NCBI GenBank assembly: GCA_019802505.1
Contig: JAFMOC010000070.1
Location: 349,501 to 413,500, forward strand
Length of the DNA: 64,000 nucleotides
Origin: Corydoras sp. C115
Lineage: Eukaryota > Chordata > Actinopteri > Siluriformes > Callichthyidae
Reading direction: 5' to 3'
Both the position numbers and the translations under genes were made by a program. Of this stretch, positions 54,541 through 64,000 are shown one piece after another. The notes beneath the pieces are model-generated. The model searched no databases, was not told the origin of the DNA, and saw only the letters and a list, made by a program, of their open reading frames with translations. Numbering within the stretch: position 1 is the first letter of the stretch; each line of letters opens with the position of its first letter.

Positions 54541-55030
54541 TTCCTGGGTGTTCAGGCAGCGTTGCGTCGCTTTCCCTCCGAAGCGGCCCTGGGAGACTGA
54601 GCCGAGGCAACTCTGACCCAGTTTACAAAAGCTCCCCTGCTCCTCATTTGAGCGCCCCCCGCGCCCCACCCCACTCCTCGCGTCGTCACTCGCATCTTTG
54701 ATCAGAACTCCGGCTGGGGAAGAGCGCCGTTGTTTTCCGACGGGGGGAAAATAAAGGGGGTGCGCGCCTTCGCCGCCGATCTTCTCTCGCCCCTTTGAGG
54801 GCGCCGCGCCGCCTCGGGAGTCGCTGCACCGGGACTTTTGTTTGTGTTTGCGTCTGTTCTTCCCGTTCCTGCGCTCTGACGGTGAACTCCATCGGCCCCG
54901 CTGCCAGATCACAGCCTGCATCGGTGTCCCGACTTCGTCCAGCGTGCCGTTCCACGCATTGGGCCTTCGATGACCATGTGAAAGCAATCGTGAGAAAACA
55001 TCTGTAGTGCAATCTGCCTCGTTTACGTAA
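54541..55030. promoter_or_regulatory. CpG-rich block, possible CpG island
   Basis: Unusually GC-rich and CpG-rich for this window (GAGGGCGCCGCGCCGCCTCGGG, CGCCTTCGCCGCCGATC, GCGCCCCCCGCGCC). Long overlapping minus frames (54529-55071, 54686-55051) follow from stop-poor GC-rich DNA; no domain is visible. It could mark a promoter or 5' exon, but I see no start-site motif that decides this. Confidence 0.4.
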
Positions 55031-55989
55031 ATACAGCCGTTTACCCGACACCCCCCCCCCGCCCCCCCCAACTCTGTCTATTTATATAAATGCTGCTCGA
55101 CATGTGGCTCTTGCAGCAAAGTTTTGTAAATTGAAGACGCAGATCCTGCGTTCTAAGGTCACACGGGGCAGCATGGCCTGTCGATGGGGTAGTTCATATT
55201 TAAAACAAATTTTCTGTTCACTGCGACACATTAAACACATGGAAACCGTCGGCGAGTCAGCGAGAGAGACGAAGCAGCTTTGTTCGCGTGTAATTGCTTG
55301 CGGTGCGTCTCGTTTTCATCTTCTCCTGCTCTCTCTCTCCCTCATAAACTGGTTTTCTTCTTCCTCTTAATATAATTCTAATATTTCATGTCAGACTCGT
55401 AATTTCTGCTCGCTCTCTCGTCCCATCCTCGCTTCCTCGTTCTTTTTTCCTCTCTTTATTTTCTGTGCGATACCCTGTGGGGAGGATGCCGCCGCCGCCG
55501 CCGTGCAGCGTTCGGTTCCTGCTCTGTCCCGTCATAACCGTACCAAACACGAGCGCCGCCGCCTTTTGATCTCGGCCTAATCTGTGCCGCCTTCCCTCTG
55601 ATCCTTGGAATAGGAATGAGTCTGGGGTGATTCCGATGCTGCAGAATGCTTTACACAGCGCAGGGCCCGTGTGGATGAGAGAGATCCTCTCTGTTTACGT
55701 TCGCCGGGTATGAGGTGCCACCCTGAGAGCGGTGTTGAATTTTCCTCAGAGGAAAGGTCCCCCATGGCATGGCTTAAGATCCTTATCGCTAATCAGGGGT
55801 GAGTGGATCTGGCCGCAAACACAACTTTCATTTATTTGGAGAGCACATTGAAGGAGCTGTTCAGGTTGACGACATTCCGCTGAACTAAAAGGTAGATCAT
55901 ATGATCAGAACTATGTGGACACCCAGCCATCGCACCCCGCTTTCAGGATATTCCTGCATTTGTTCTTCTGGGATGGTAGGACCTTTAGC
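55031..55989. other. unique sequence
   Basis: C runs at 55051-55068 and a (GCC)n-like stretch at 55487-55502 (GCCGCCGCCGCCGCC). 55500-55800 has moderate CpG. No gene recognised. Confidence 0.4.
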
Positions 55990-56215
55990 TCGCCCACCTC
56001 ACAGTATAAAGGTCCAGGGTTCAGTCCTCAGTCAGGGTGTCGGATGAGGAGCAGAGACGTGGACAGACTGTTGGTTGATGTAGCTGGCATCTCGCCACGT
56101 TCCTGTCCCTACTCTCACCACCTCTATATTATGAAAACGGCACGCCGACCACTGGCAGAACCGCCGACAAACGTCTTAACTATATTAAATTACTGCCAAT
56201 CGTCCTTAATCTGCC
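55990..56215 (+). repeat. dispersed repeat D, copy 2
   Basis: AAGGTCCAGGGTTCAGTCCTC (B-box-like), GACTGTTGGTTGATGTAGC, CACGTTCCTGTCCCTACTC; aligns with 36340-36560. Confidence 0.55.
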
Positions 56216-56264
56216 TACAGGGGTCCGCTCCCACAGGAAGTTTGAAGGTTCTTTATTTGTCTGT

Positions 56265-56480
56265 CTAGGTTCTGTCCTCCCAGAGTCCAAAAACGGATTC
56301 AAGGTAAATTGGCTGCTCTAAAATTGCCTCTATTGTGTGTGTCTGTGTGTGTAAGCATGTGCCCAGCGATAAATTGACGCCCTGTCCTGGGTGTAATGTT
56401 CTCCCCTGAATGGGCATGGGGAACCCCCCACTCTAGAACCCTACTATAGGATTAAGCGAAAGATAATGGATGGATTAATG
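56265..56480 (+). mobile_element. SINE-A, old type, head missing
   Basis: Plus body: GTCCTCCCAGAGTCCAAAAACG, GATTCAAGGTAAATTGGCTGC, GTGCCCAGCGATAAATTGACGCCC, GGATTAAGCGAAAGATAATGG. GATCTGCCCAGCGCC part is deleted (GGGTGTAATGTTCTCC). Confidence 0.85.
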
Positions 56481-57442
56481 TGTTTGTGTGAAATAGAGAA
56501 GAGCAAGAACAGCAGAACAAACCTGAGCTTCTAACATGTCTTCATATAACGTAACTTTATTTCCTGAATTGGAGACTTAGTGATGAAGGAGGTAGCATAT
56601 ACATTTAGCTGTGTGATACTGGATACCCAACCTGACTGCGGTACAAAGCCCCGAATTAGCAGAATTAAAAGAGGGTTAAATACTTGGACACATGCTGGAG
56701 GTTTCAGCCTCGGGGCAACTCGGGCAGCGAGGCCACTCTGTCAAATCCAGACAGGACTCCGAAGGCTGAACCCCGAGATGGATTCTCTGCTTCGGGGTGA
56801 ATTATTCAGGAGGCAGTGTGAGTTTTCTTTACCACCTAAAGGGTGAGGTGAGCAGCTGGGTTAAAGCAGCACAATAGCGCCTTATGTAGGATATACCTCA
56901 GCGCTCTGCTCCTGCGGCCAGCCAGAGAAAGGGAGTTAAGGAAACAGTGAGAAGGCAGAATAAGAGACTGTCGGCAGAGGGTGGGTGTCGGGGGTGGGGG
57001 GGGTGGACTAGACAAAAAACAAAGAGGTAAAAACCGAGGGAGTGTTTAAAAAAATGAAACAGTGGCAAAAGCAAACAGAAGAAGCTCGTATGATTTATTC
57101 AGCACGGTCCATTTGGCACGCTGTGGTTTCATTTTGTAGCATGAAGACCACATACACTGTCTGCTTTAGTAAGGACTGTATGGGCAGTTTAGTCTATTTG
57201 TCAGGACATGTAGGTTTTTCCACAGGTCCATAACACACAACATCTGTTAGGCTCCAGCACAAGCTGAGGAAACACCGGTTGGCACTCACAGTCCAGAGAC
57301 TAGAGAAAAATGTGGTATGTTGGCATCTTTTTTAGTGCCACTATTAGGAAAAAACGATGGTCAAACAATGAAATAATTGTTTGAGTTTCACCTTCAGTTA
57401 CGACTGAATTACTATCCAAACTCTCAAAAAGAGGAAAAAATC
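56481..57442. other. unique sequence
   Basis: No gene or repeat recognised; a G-rich tract near 56985-57005. Confidence 0.4.
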
Positions 57443-57468
57443 TTTTTTTTTTTTTTTTTTTTTTTTTA
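57443..57468. repeat. poly-T run
   Basis: 26 consecutive T. Confidence 0.95.
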
Positions 57469-57699
57469 ATGTTTTTTCCTTTCTCATGTGAGGCAATAGA
57501 CAAAGGGAACTTTGAGTCTCGGACTAAAATATACAAAGAAACCAGCGTACTACACCGAGGAAGTCAGGGAGCTGGAGAGACTTTCCTTCTAAACCGATGC
57601 AGTGTGCGTTTGGACAGAGTCGGCCTTTTTAGCGATGTACGGCCGAGCGTTACAGCGGCTCTGACCTATAGGACTTTATTTAAAGTGAGATGCCAAAGA

Positions 57700-58046
57700 T
57701 GGGTGGCGTGTGGCTTAGTGGTCAGCACGTTCTCCTCTCAGGGCTAGGGATTCCTGGTTCGAATCCCAATCTGGGTGGAGATTCCATGTTCTCCTCGTGT
57801 ACACGTGGGTTTCCTCCGGGTTCTCCGGTTTCCTCCCACAGTCCAAAAACATGGATCAAGGTCAATAGAATTATCCAAATTGCCCCATATAGAGTGTGTG
57901 TGTGTGTGTGTGTGTGTGTGAGTGAGTGTGTGCCCAGCGATAGACTGGGTGTATCTGCCCAGCGTCTGAAACGTTCTCCTCTGGATGGCTATGGGGAACC
58001 CCCCCGCAACCCTTGTAGAGGATAAAGTGAAAGATATGGATGGATA
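57700..58046 (+). mobile_element. SINE-A, young type, nearly full length
   Basis: A box TGGCTTAGTGG, B box GGTTCGAATCC, young-type centre, an expanded internal (TG)n at about 57895-57920, a deletion at GATAGACTGGGTG, and tail ATGGATGGAT. No clear target duplication. Confidence 0.92.
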
Positions 58047-58204
58047 CCACACCAGACCTGGTGCTTTTCAGGAACCAACAGAGTTCCATTCCAAATGGCC
58101 TCCTGCCTTCTCTATTGCTTAGTTTCACTTTTAAAGGGCACTAGACGTTGCAGATTTAGATATGTGAGGTGAGTAAATGTTAGCTGGCAAATGATGGAGT
58201 CAAG
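58047..58204. other. unique sequence
   Basis: Nothing recognised. Confidence 0.4.
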
Positions 58205-58395
58205 GGGTGGGGGTGTAGGTAAGTAATTAAGATGTTAAGGACTATCAATCCGGGGGTTGGGGGTTTAAATACCCCACTGAAGTTATCAATGTGGGTGCTT
58301 GAGCAAGGCCTCTTAACCTCATTACTACAGAGATGCTGCATCACGGCCTACCCTGTGTTATAACCACAATCATGAAGTTGGGATGCTTGTAAGTC
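58205..58395 (+). mobile_element. SINE-B, copy 3
   Basis: GGGGGTGTAGGTAAGTAATTAAG head (diverged), ATCAATCCGGGGGTTGG, GAGCAAGGCCTCTTAACCTC, CCTGTGTTATAACCACAATC. Matches copies 1 and 2 in order. Confidence 0.75.
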
Positions 58396-58396
58396 T

Positions 58397-58530
58397 CATC
58401 TCGTCCAATTGTCTTCCACTTAATCCTCTGCTAGGGTTACATTGGAGGGGGGGTTCTCCATCCAGTGGAGAACATTTTGAGCGCTGGGCAGATACATCCA
58501 GGATTGTGCGCCAATACATGCCACCATGGT
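58397..58530 (-). mobile_element. SINE-A 3' fragment
   Basis: CTTCCACTTAATCCTCTGC, GGGGGGGTTCTCCATCCAGTGG, GAGCGCTGGGCAGATACATCC, then lost. Directly abuts SINE-B. Confidence 0.75.
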
Positions 58531-59485
58531 GCCCACTCATAGGTGCTTTGTATAAAATGCAAATGTAACAACATTCTAGAACAGATATCTGGATGCTGGA
58601 TGCTCGTAGTGACAGCTCTGTCTAAATACATGATGGAATTACTGTATACGTTTAATTTATTCTTTTTTTATTTCATAGAGTTTAAAAACACATTCTGATA
58701 TTGTCCCGATCAGCCCAGACGTTCAGTCTCCTCAACACGGTGGTCCTCGTGACGCCGTTTGCACTTCAGAGATAAGATTGAAACAAATCCCAACGAAGAG
58801 AAACCATCTGATCTGCTCTGAATGAATTCACTGTTGGGATTTGGGTTCAAACATTTCATGACCAGCGCGTTCGCTGACGACGTGGTGCACTGTCATTGTG
58901 AAATCGTTTTTTTAAAACCTTAAAAAGATGCGATTACCAAAACAGATAAGCCTCATAACGCAGGCCTTTTGCTTCGTAACGCACACACAGCACTCAGATA
59001 ACAGACACTTGCAGATAATGGTCACTTCCCTTCAATGACACTTCGCAGCAGTGATTGAATTGCGGGAGTCTCGGTGGGGTGCTCAACGGCTCCACTCACG
59101 GTCCCCACACTTATCTTAAATTAAAGCGGAAGGGGTCTAAGTGAATGCTAGCTCAGCAGTTAATGTGTAAATTATTCTAGATTAGAAGAGCTCTGTTTCT
59201 ATTCCATTGGATTAATGATAAAAAAATGGATCCTACCCATAACCCTCAGCATGTCTGCACCGGGTCACATACGACTTTATAACACGGAATTATTGCCATT
59301 ATTTAAAATAGCAAGTGTAATAATAAGATCAACTTCCTTTTTTAAGAAAAAGCTTATTTCTTGTTTTAGTCTGTGCACAGCGTTGCCCCCGGCGTGACCC
59401 TGCGTTATTCGCTTTCCATCAGAACGTTATTGCAACAACTCATTAAAATAACAATAACACATTAAATAAAATAGACTTTAAATTA
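58531..59485. other. unique sequence
   Basis: No gene or repeat recognised. AT-leaning at both ends. Confidence 0.4.
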
Positions 59486-59660
59486 GGTGGACACATTGTT
59501 TCTCTCTCAGTGCTGGGGATCCAGGTTCGAATCCCGATCAGGGTCCCCCCACAGTCCAAAAACATGAATTTAAAGTGAATTGGCTGCTTTAATTTAATTG
59601 CCCCTCTATATTGTGTGTCTGTCTGAGTGAGTGTGTGCTCAGCACTAGATTGGCATCCAC
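59486..59660 (+). mobile_element. SINE-A, old type, fragment
   Basis: GTGCTGGGGATCCAGGTTCG (B box GGTTCGAATCC), CCACAGTCCAAAAACATG, GTGAATTGGCTGC, ATTGCCCCTCTATATTGTG, CTAGATTGGCATCC. Body segments deleted. Confidence 0.8.
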
Positions 59661-60524
59661 TGGAAAATCGACTCGAGACCCATATTTAATATATGAATTG
59701 GATGTAACAGGAAAGCTCTAGTGCGCCCCTGCTGGCTCAGAAGCACAACGTAGATGTATCTGTATATATTCTGTAACCTTCATAACACCAAGCACCCCGA
59801 AAACGAAGATCCCAGTATTGAGTTCTAAACTTTCTTTTTAATTTCAGTAAGTGGACTTGCCTTTTTAACTTTAGCTAGGCCTATCCCTTCCTCATGGCGG
59901 GGTCTTGGGGGTGAGTGGGACAAAGCGCAGGTGCAGTGACAAGGGAGATAAAGACTTCACCATTGTTCACTTAAGTAGAACACCCGGAGACTTTTTTTTT
60001 TTTTCCCGACGTCTGAAATGAGAACGGAGACCTGCACAAAGTCGTAGCTGGTGTCGCGGCGCTCACGCTTCATCTATAATGAATTAAAAGTGCAGCAGTG
60101 TTGGCGCTGTTTGCCCAGCAGAACATGCAAATTACCAAATTCATCCCACATGAGTCAACACTCTGCTACTGCTCAACCACACTGTGACTCCGGGACAGAA
60201 AGCAGCCTGCGACTCCAGAAACCGCGCCACAAGAAAGTTCCCTACACAAGATAGAATTGATTATGAGTTTTGCATTTTAACCAGTGAAGTTCCACCGGCT
60301 TCCTTTAAATAAGTTTCCCCGCGATCGTGAGAACTGTGAGAACACCTCGCAGGTTGTTCAAAACCAGCGACTCGCTTGAGCGGCTGAGCTAGAAAAAATA
60401 TTCTAGGATTTTTTAATCATTACTGTCATAAAGGCCGATTTGCACTTCAGCTGCTGAAAACATTCAAATTTAGTCAACAGGATGTTTCACAAATAAAATA
60501 CTGTTTACATATTAAATGCATTCA
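59661..60524. other. unique sequence
   Basis: Poly-T near 59992-60004. 60050-60420 is balanced in composition. No gene. Confidence 0.4.
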
Positions 60525-60798
60525 TCTCATCATATCTCATTAGCTTCTTTATCCTCTACTAGGGTCATGGAGAATGAAGGGGGATACCCAGCCCGGGTAT
60601 AATATTTTGGCCGCTGGGCAGATACACTTAGGACAGGGCGGCAATCTATCGCAGGGCACACATTCACTCAACCAGACACACACTATATAGGAGCAATTTA
60701 GAGTAGCCAATTCACCTTGAATCCATGTTTTTGGACTGTGGAATGAAACCTGAGAACCCAGAGAAACCCAGATGAACATGTGGAGAAGATGGAAACTG
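60525..60798 (-). mobile_element. SINE-A, old type
   Basis: Minus copy from CTTCTTTATCCTCTACTAGGG through CGCTGGGCAGATACACTTAGG, CACTATATAGGAGCAATTTAG, CACCTTGAATCCATG to GAAGATGGAAACTG. The tRNA head is missing. Confidence 0.85.
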
Positions 60799-60853
60799 AT
60801 CATGTGAATTTAATTTCATTATTATTATTTAAATTAATTATTGTTATTATAAG

Positions 60854-61206
60854 AGAAGGTGGAACGGTGGCTTAGTGCTTAGCATGTTCTCCTCTCAGCG
60901 CTGGGGATTCCCGGTTCGAATCCCAATCTGGGTGGAGTTTCCATGTTCTCCCGGTGTCCATGTGGGTTTCCTCCAGGTTCTCCGGTTTCCTCCCTCAGTC
61001 CAAAAACATGGATCAACGTAAATTTAATTCTCCAAATTGCCCCATATAGAGTGTCTGTGTGTGTGAGTGTGTGCCCAGCGATAGATTGGTGTCCTGTTCT
61101 GGGTGTATCTGCTCAGCCCCCTAAACTTTCTCTCCTAGATGGGCATAGGGAACCGCCTGCGACCCTAATAAAAGATAAAGTAGAAGATACTGGATGGATG
61201 GATGGA
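60854..61206 (+). mobile_element. SINE-A, young type, 12-bp target duplication
   Basis: A box changed to TGGCTTAGTGC, B box GGTTCGAATCC, full body, ATGG tail. Perfect TGTTATTATAAG at 60842-60853 and 61207-61218. Confidence 0.94.
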
Positions 61207-61218
61207 TGTTATTATAAG

Positions 61219-62477
61219 TGTAGAAACAGACTTAGTTCATGGTGCTCCAGGGTCCAGTGATTCTGTACTTTACACCACAACACATGGCCATTTTAATGTG
61301 CAGCCAGGATATTTCCATCTCACTTCATCCTGATCTACACGGCAGATGATGAGATGTTTTAACATAAAACCCAATGTGTTTAATTAAGAAGGTTTGGTTT
61401 CACGCAGTTGGATTAAACGGTTTTGGCTCGGGTTAAAGAGCGGGGATGGGAACTCGAGTATGTGAGGGGGAGGAACGGGATGCAGCCAGCAGAACTGGGG
61501 AGGGGAAGAACAACGTGAGATGTGTGATCTGGCCGATCTCTCCCCGGTGCGGCGCTGCTTAGTGTGAACACTCTGATTTGAGCGCTTGACAACATTATCA
61601 GCTATGACAGCCAGCCTGCTTTTCACATGAGCAGATTACACGCACACATACCCGCAGAACAAGCACTCGCTCGCTGATTTCCGTCCGCCAAGGAAAACGC
61701 GCTGATGTTTATCGTGTACAAAGGAAATAGGAGTCTTGTCCTTCTGTCTTCCGCTAACAAAACCTGTTTAGACAACTGATCTTAATAAGACGGGCGCGCT
61801 GTGGAACCACGGGCCCAATTAAAGTTCCACGGCCATTGAGCCGGAGCCTGAATATTATCCTTCACTTAGAGATGAAGATACTGTAGGTTTGGATGGAACG
61901 TTTGTGGAAGGTCGGCGCCACACCTGTATGACTTTGATGGGCGTCTCATTCCACTATAGATTAAATGGCCTTGCAGTCTTTACAGCACTGTCAAGATGGT
62001 CAACAACCGCTTCTGCGTGAGTCTGTGAGTTCAGGCAATGGTGTTTAATGTCGAATGCTTGTGTTAAACCTGGTCCTGATTCCAATGTGTAACTTAAATT
62101 AGTCATCATTTTGGAAATGGAGTGTAAAGCTTACAAACACTCATGTGAAAGCAGCTACGGAGCAAACCACATTCTTACAACACAAATCAGAGCCGTGATG
62201 AAATCCACAAATCCACAAACTCAGTCAAATGTAGAAACCTGGTGGACGGACAGTAGATTTAATTGATGCTGAATTTGCACAATGTCCATTTTGAATTTAT
62301 TCATCTAGAGTGACTGTTAAGTTAAAATACAAAGCAATTGAAGGAAATAAACCCAAAAAAGATCAACATCTCCAACACAGAGCATCACAGACTCAGACAA
62401 CCTCATCTCATTATCTAAACTGCTTCATTATTTAATAAAGTCATGTTTCAGGTGCTGAGCAGACGCACCAAGGACAG
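61219..62477. other. unique sequence
   Basis: No gene or repeat recognised. 61430-61870 is balanced in composition (CCTTGCCCAATTAAAG-like strings such as GGGCCCAATTAAAGTTCC) and may be conserved; untested. Confidence 0.4.
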
Positions 62478-62760
62478 TAATGGTCAGGACCCCAATAGTA
62501 CCACCACAGAGCGGGGATTATTTGGTTGGTGCATTATTCCTATCCCAGCAGTGTCACTGAGGTGTTTAAATGAAACTACACTGCACTTAAACCCCCTCAC
62601 CACATCAGTGTCACTGCAGAACTGACAATAAACTATCCACCACCCAAATTATACCTGTTCTGTGATGCTCCTGAGAACCAACAGTGGACTAAGAAATACA
62701 AAGACCATAGATGAACTACAGTCTGTAATTGTAAAACTACAAACTTCATCTATATTATCT
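62478..62760 (-). mobile_element. palindromic Tc1-type MITE, internal part
   Basis: Reverse complement of about 3179-3440: CACATCAGTGTCACTGCAG, AACTGACAATAAACTATCC, TGTTCTGTGATGCTCCTGAG, GATGAACTACAGTCTGTAATTG in the same order. Neither terminal repeat remains. Confidence 0.8.
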
Positions 62761-63362
62761 TTATAGGTTAACAGGACGTGCCACGTGCAGCACTGGTGTC
62801 AAAAAAGCCTATTAAGTTGGGATTTGCAAATACGGTGCAGACTTTCTCACTGAGCGAAACCCCTCTGGATGCTCGCGCCTCATGAATATGTAGAAGACAA
62901 CTCAATTAAGATGATGGTGCTTAAATATTCCATTTGTAGCACCCTCCAAGCTGAGCACCCTCACCAACTCACCTTCCTATAACTACTGCAGACATGGTTC
63001 AGGTTCTGATTGACAGGTCGTGTTTTGCTGTCTGTGTATCAGATGCAGAGCAGAAAGAGCAAGAGCAAAGCCTGAAGTTCAGAACGGGACTCTGGAGCGA
63101 CTGTCGGCGTGAGGATCTGGAGGAGTGATCGAGCGAGAGGGACTGCGAATGTGGTGGGTGAGATCTGAAGTTTCCAAACTTGTAGGAAAGACGACTAATC
63201 AGTGCCTTACATCACCGTCTGGTTTTAACAACCCATGAAGCCGACAGACGTTTGATTAGCTGCGAACGGTGTAGCAGCAGCGACTACACCGGGGTGGAGG
63301 AGGATTTCAGAAAGCAAAGCATAGAACTATTGATATATCCCCGAACTGGGAGAACGCTAAGA
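62761..63362. other. unique sequence
   Basis: Nothing recognised. Confidence 0.4.
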
Positions 63363-63375
63363 TGGTCAGAACATG

Positions 63376-63727
63376 CATTCATTCATTAATTTTCTTCCGC
63401 TTTATCCTATATTAGGGTCGTGGGGGGGGTTCCCCATGCCCATCCAGGGGAGAACGTCTCGGGCGCTGGGCAGATAGACCCAGGACAGGACGCCAATCCA
63501 TCGCTGGGCACACACTCACACACACAGACACACTCTATATGGGGTCAATTTGGAGAACTCAATTGACTTGATCCATGTTTTTGGACTGTGGGAGGAAACC
63601 GGAGAACCTGGAGGAAACCCACGCGGACATGGGGAGAACATGGAAACTCCACCCAGATGGGGATTCGAACCAGGAATCCCTAGCGCTGAGAGGAGAACGT
63701 GCTAACCACTAAGCCACCGTGCCGCCC
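63376..63727 (-). mobile_element. SINE-A, young type, perfect 13-bp target duplication
   Basis: Full-length minus copy with ATTC tail at left and head CTAAGCCACCGTGCCGCC at right; B box intact (GGATTCGAACC on plus). TGGTCAGAACATG at 63363-63375 and 63728-63740. Confidence 0.96.
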
Positions 63728-63749
63728 TGGTCAGAACATGATAACATTA

Positions 63750-63900
63750 ATCACGTACAACAGGAGCGGTCCGAAGTTTGGACACGCCTCCATTTTGCTT
63801 TCTGTGGTAATGCAATATTTCTGTGAAGAAATAGAGAAACACGTCAGTGTTGCGGGACATGAACAGGAACTGAAAGAACTACTATAATGATGGTTTCTGT
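63750..63900 (+). mobile_element. Tc1-type terminal fragment
   Basis: GGTCCGAAGTTTGGACACGCC resembles the Tc1-type terminus (AGTTTGGACACGCCC) of the element at 3.1 kb. What follows does not match that element, so only the end is supported. Confidence 0.45.
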
Positions 63901-64000
63901 TCTCTGGTCGTCTTTGAGCATTACCAAACTTTCTAAGTCTCACTAAACGGCCGCGAGGGCAGCAGTAGGCATGTGAAGTGTAAATGGGAGTCAGCTTGTT
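63901..64000. other. unique sequence to window end
   Basis: Nothing recognised. Confidence 0.4.

Overview
The window looks like non-coding DNA from a teleost fish. The evidence is the repeat content: dozens of tRNA-headed SINE copies with ATGG/AATG tails, two other tRNA-derived SINE types, Tc1/mariner-type and hAT-type non-autonomous transposons resembling families I know from fish, and very dense (TG)n, (AC)n, (TA)n and (AAT)n microsatellites. The mixture would suit an otophysan such as a catfish or characin, but that is an impression and not a placement. I found no exon, no complete gene, no structural RNA gene and no transposase or reverse transcriptase frame. The longer open frames are low-complexity translations of microsatellites or read-through of SINE bodies.

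The dominant element, called SINE-A here, is about 340 bp. Its head resembles a tRNA (closest to tRNA-Val by eye) with a clear A box and B box. A conserved body follows, then a 3' end with GGATAAAGCGGAAGATAATG and a short tandem tail. About thirty whole or partial copies are visible. They fall into a younger type (centre reads TCAATTGAGTTCTCCAAATT) and an older type (centre reads GTGAATTGGCTGCTCTAAATT). Six copies have target-site duplications of 11-15 bp that are perfect or one mismatch off, and others have less regular ones. Three insertions are nested: young SINE in old SINE at 34.7 kb and 47.4 kb, and young SINE in a hAT-like element at 19.3 kb. Two older copies have become fold-backs (36.6 and 50.6 kb), and three younger ones are broken exactly at (TA)n-rich tracts (11.4, 15.0 and 42.7 kb).

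Layout: 0-0.9 kb is a TG-rich complex tandem array. 1-17 kb mixes unique DNA with SINE-A, hAT-like and mariner-like elements. 17.8-28.3 kb is comparatively repeat-poor, with several complex, GC-balanced blocks that could be conserved non-coding elements. 28-38.9 kb is dense in repeats. 38.9-46 kb is again mostly complex unique sequence. 46.0-46.7 kb is a degenerate higher-order tandem repeat. 47-51 kb and 56-64 kb are repeat-rich, with a CpG-rich block at 54.6-55.0 kb between them. Alternation of long unique blocks with SINE-rich stretches, and no exons, would fit a gene desert or a very large intron near a developmental gene. That last point is inference and cannot be tested without alignment to other genomes.
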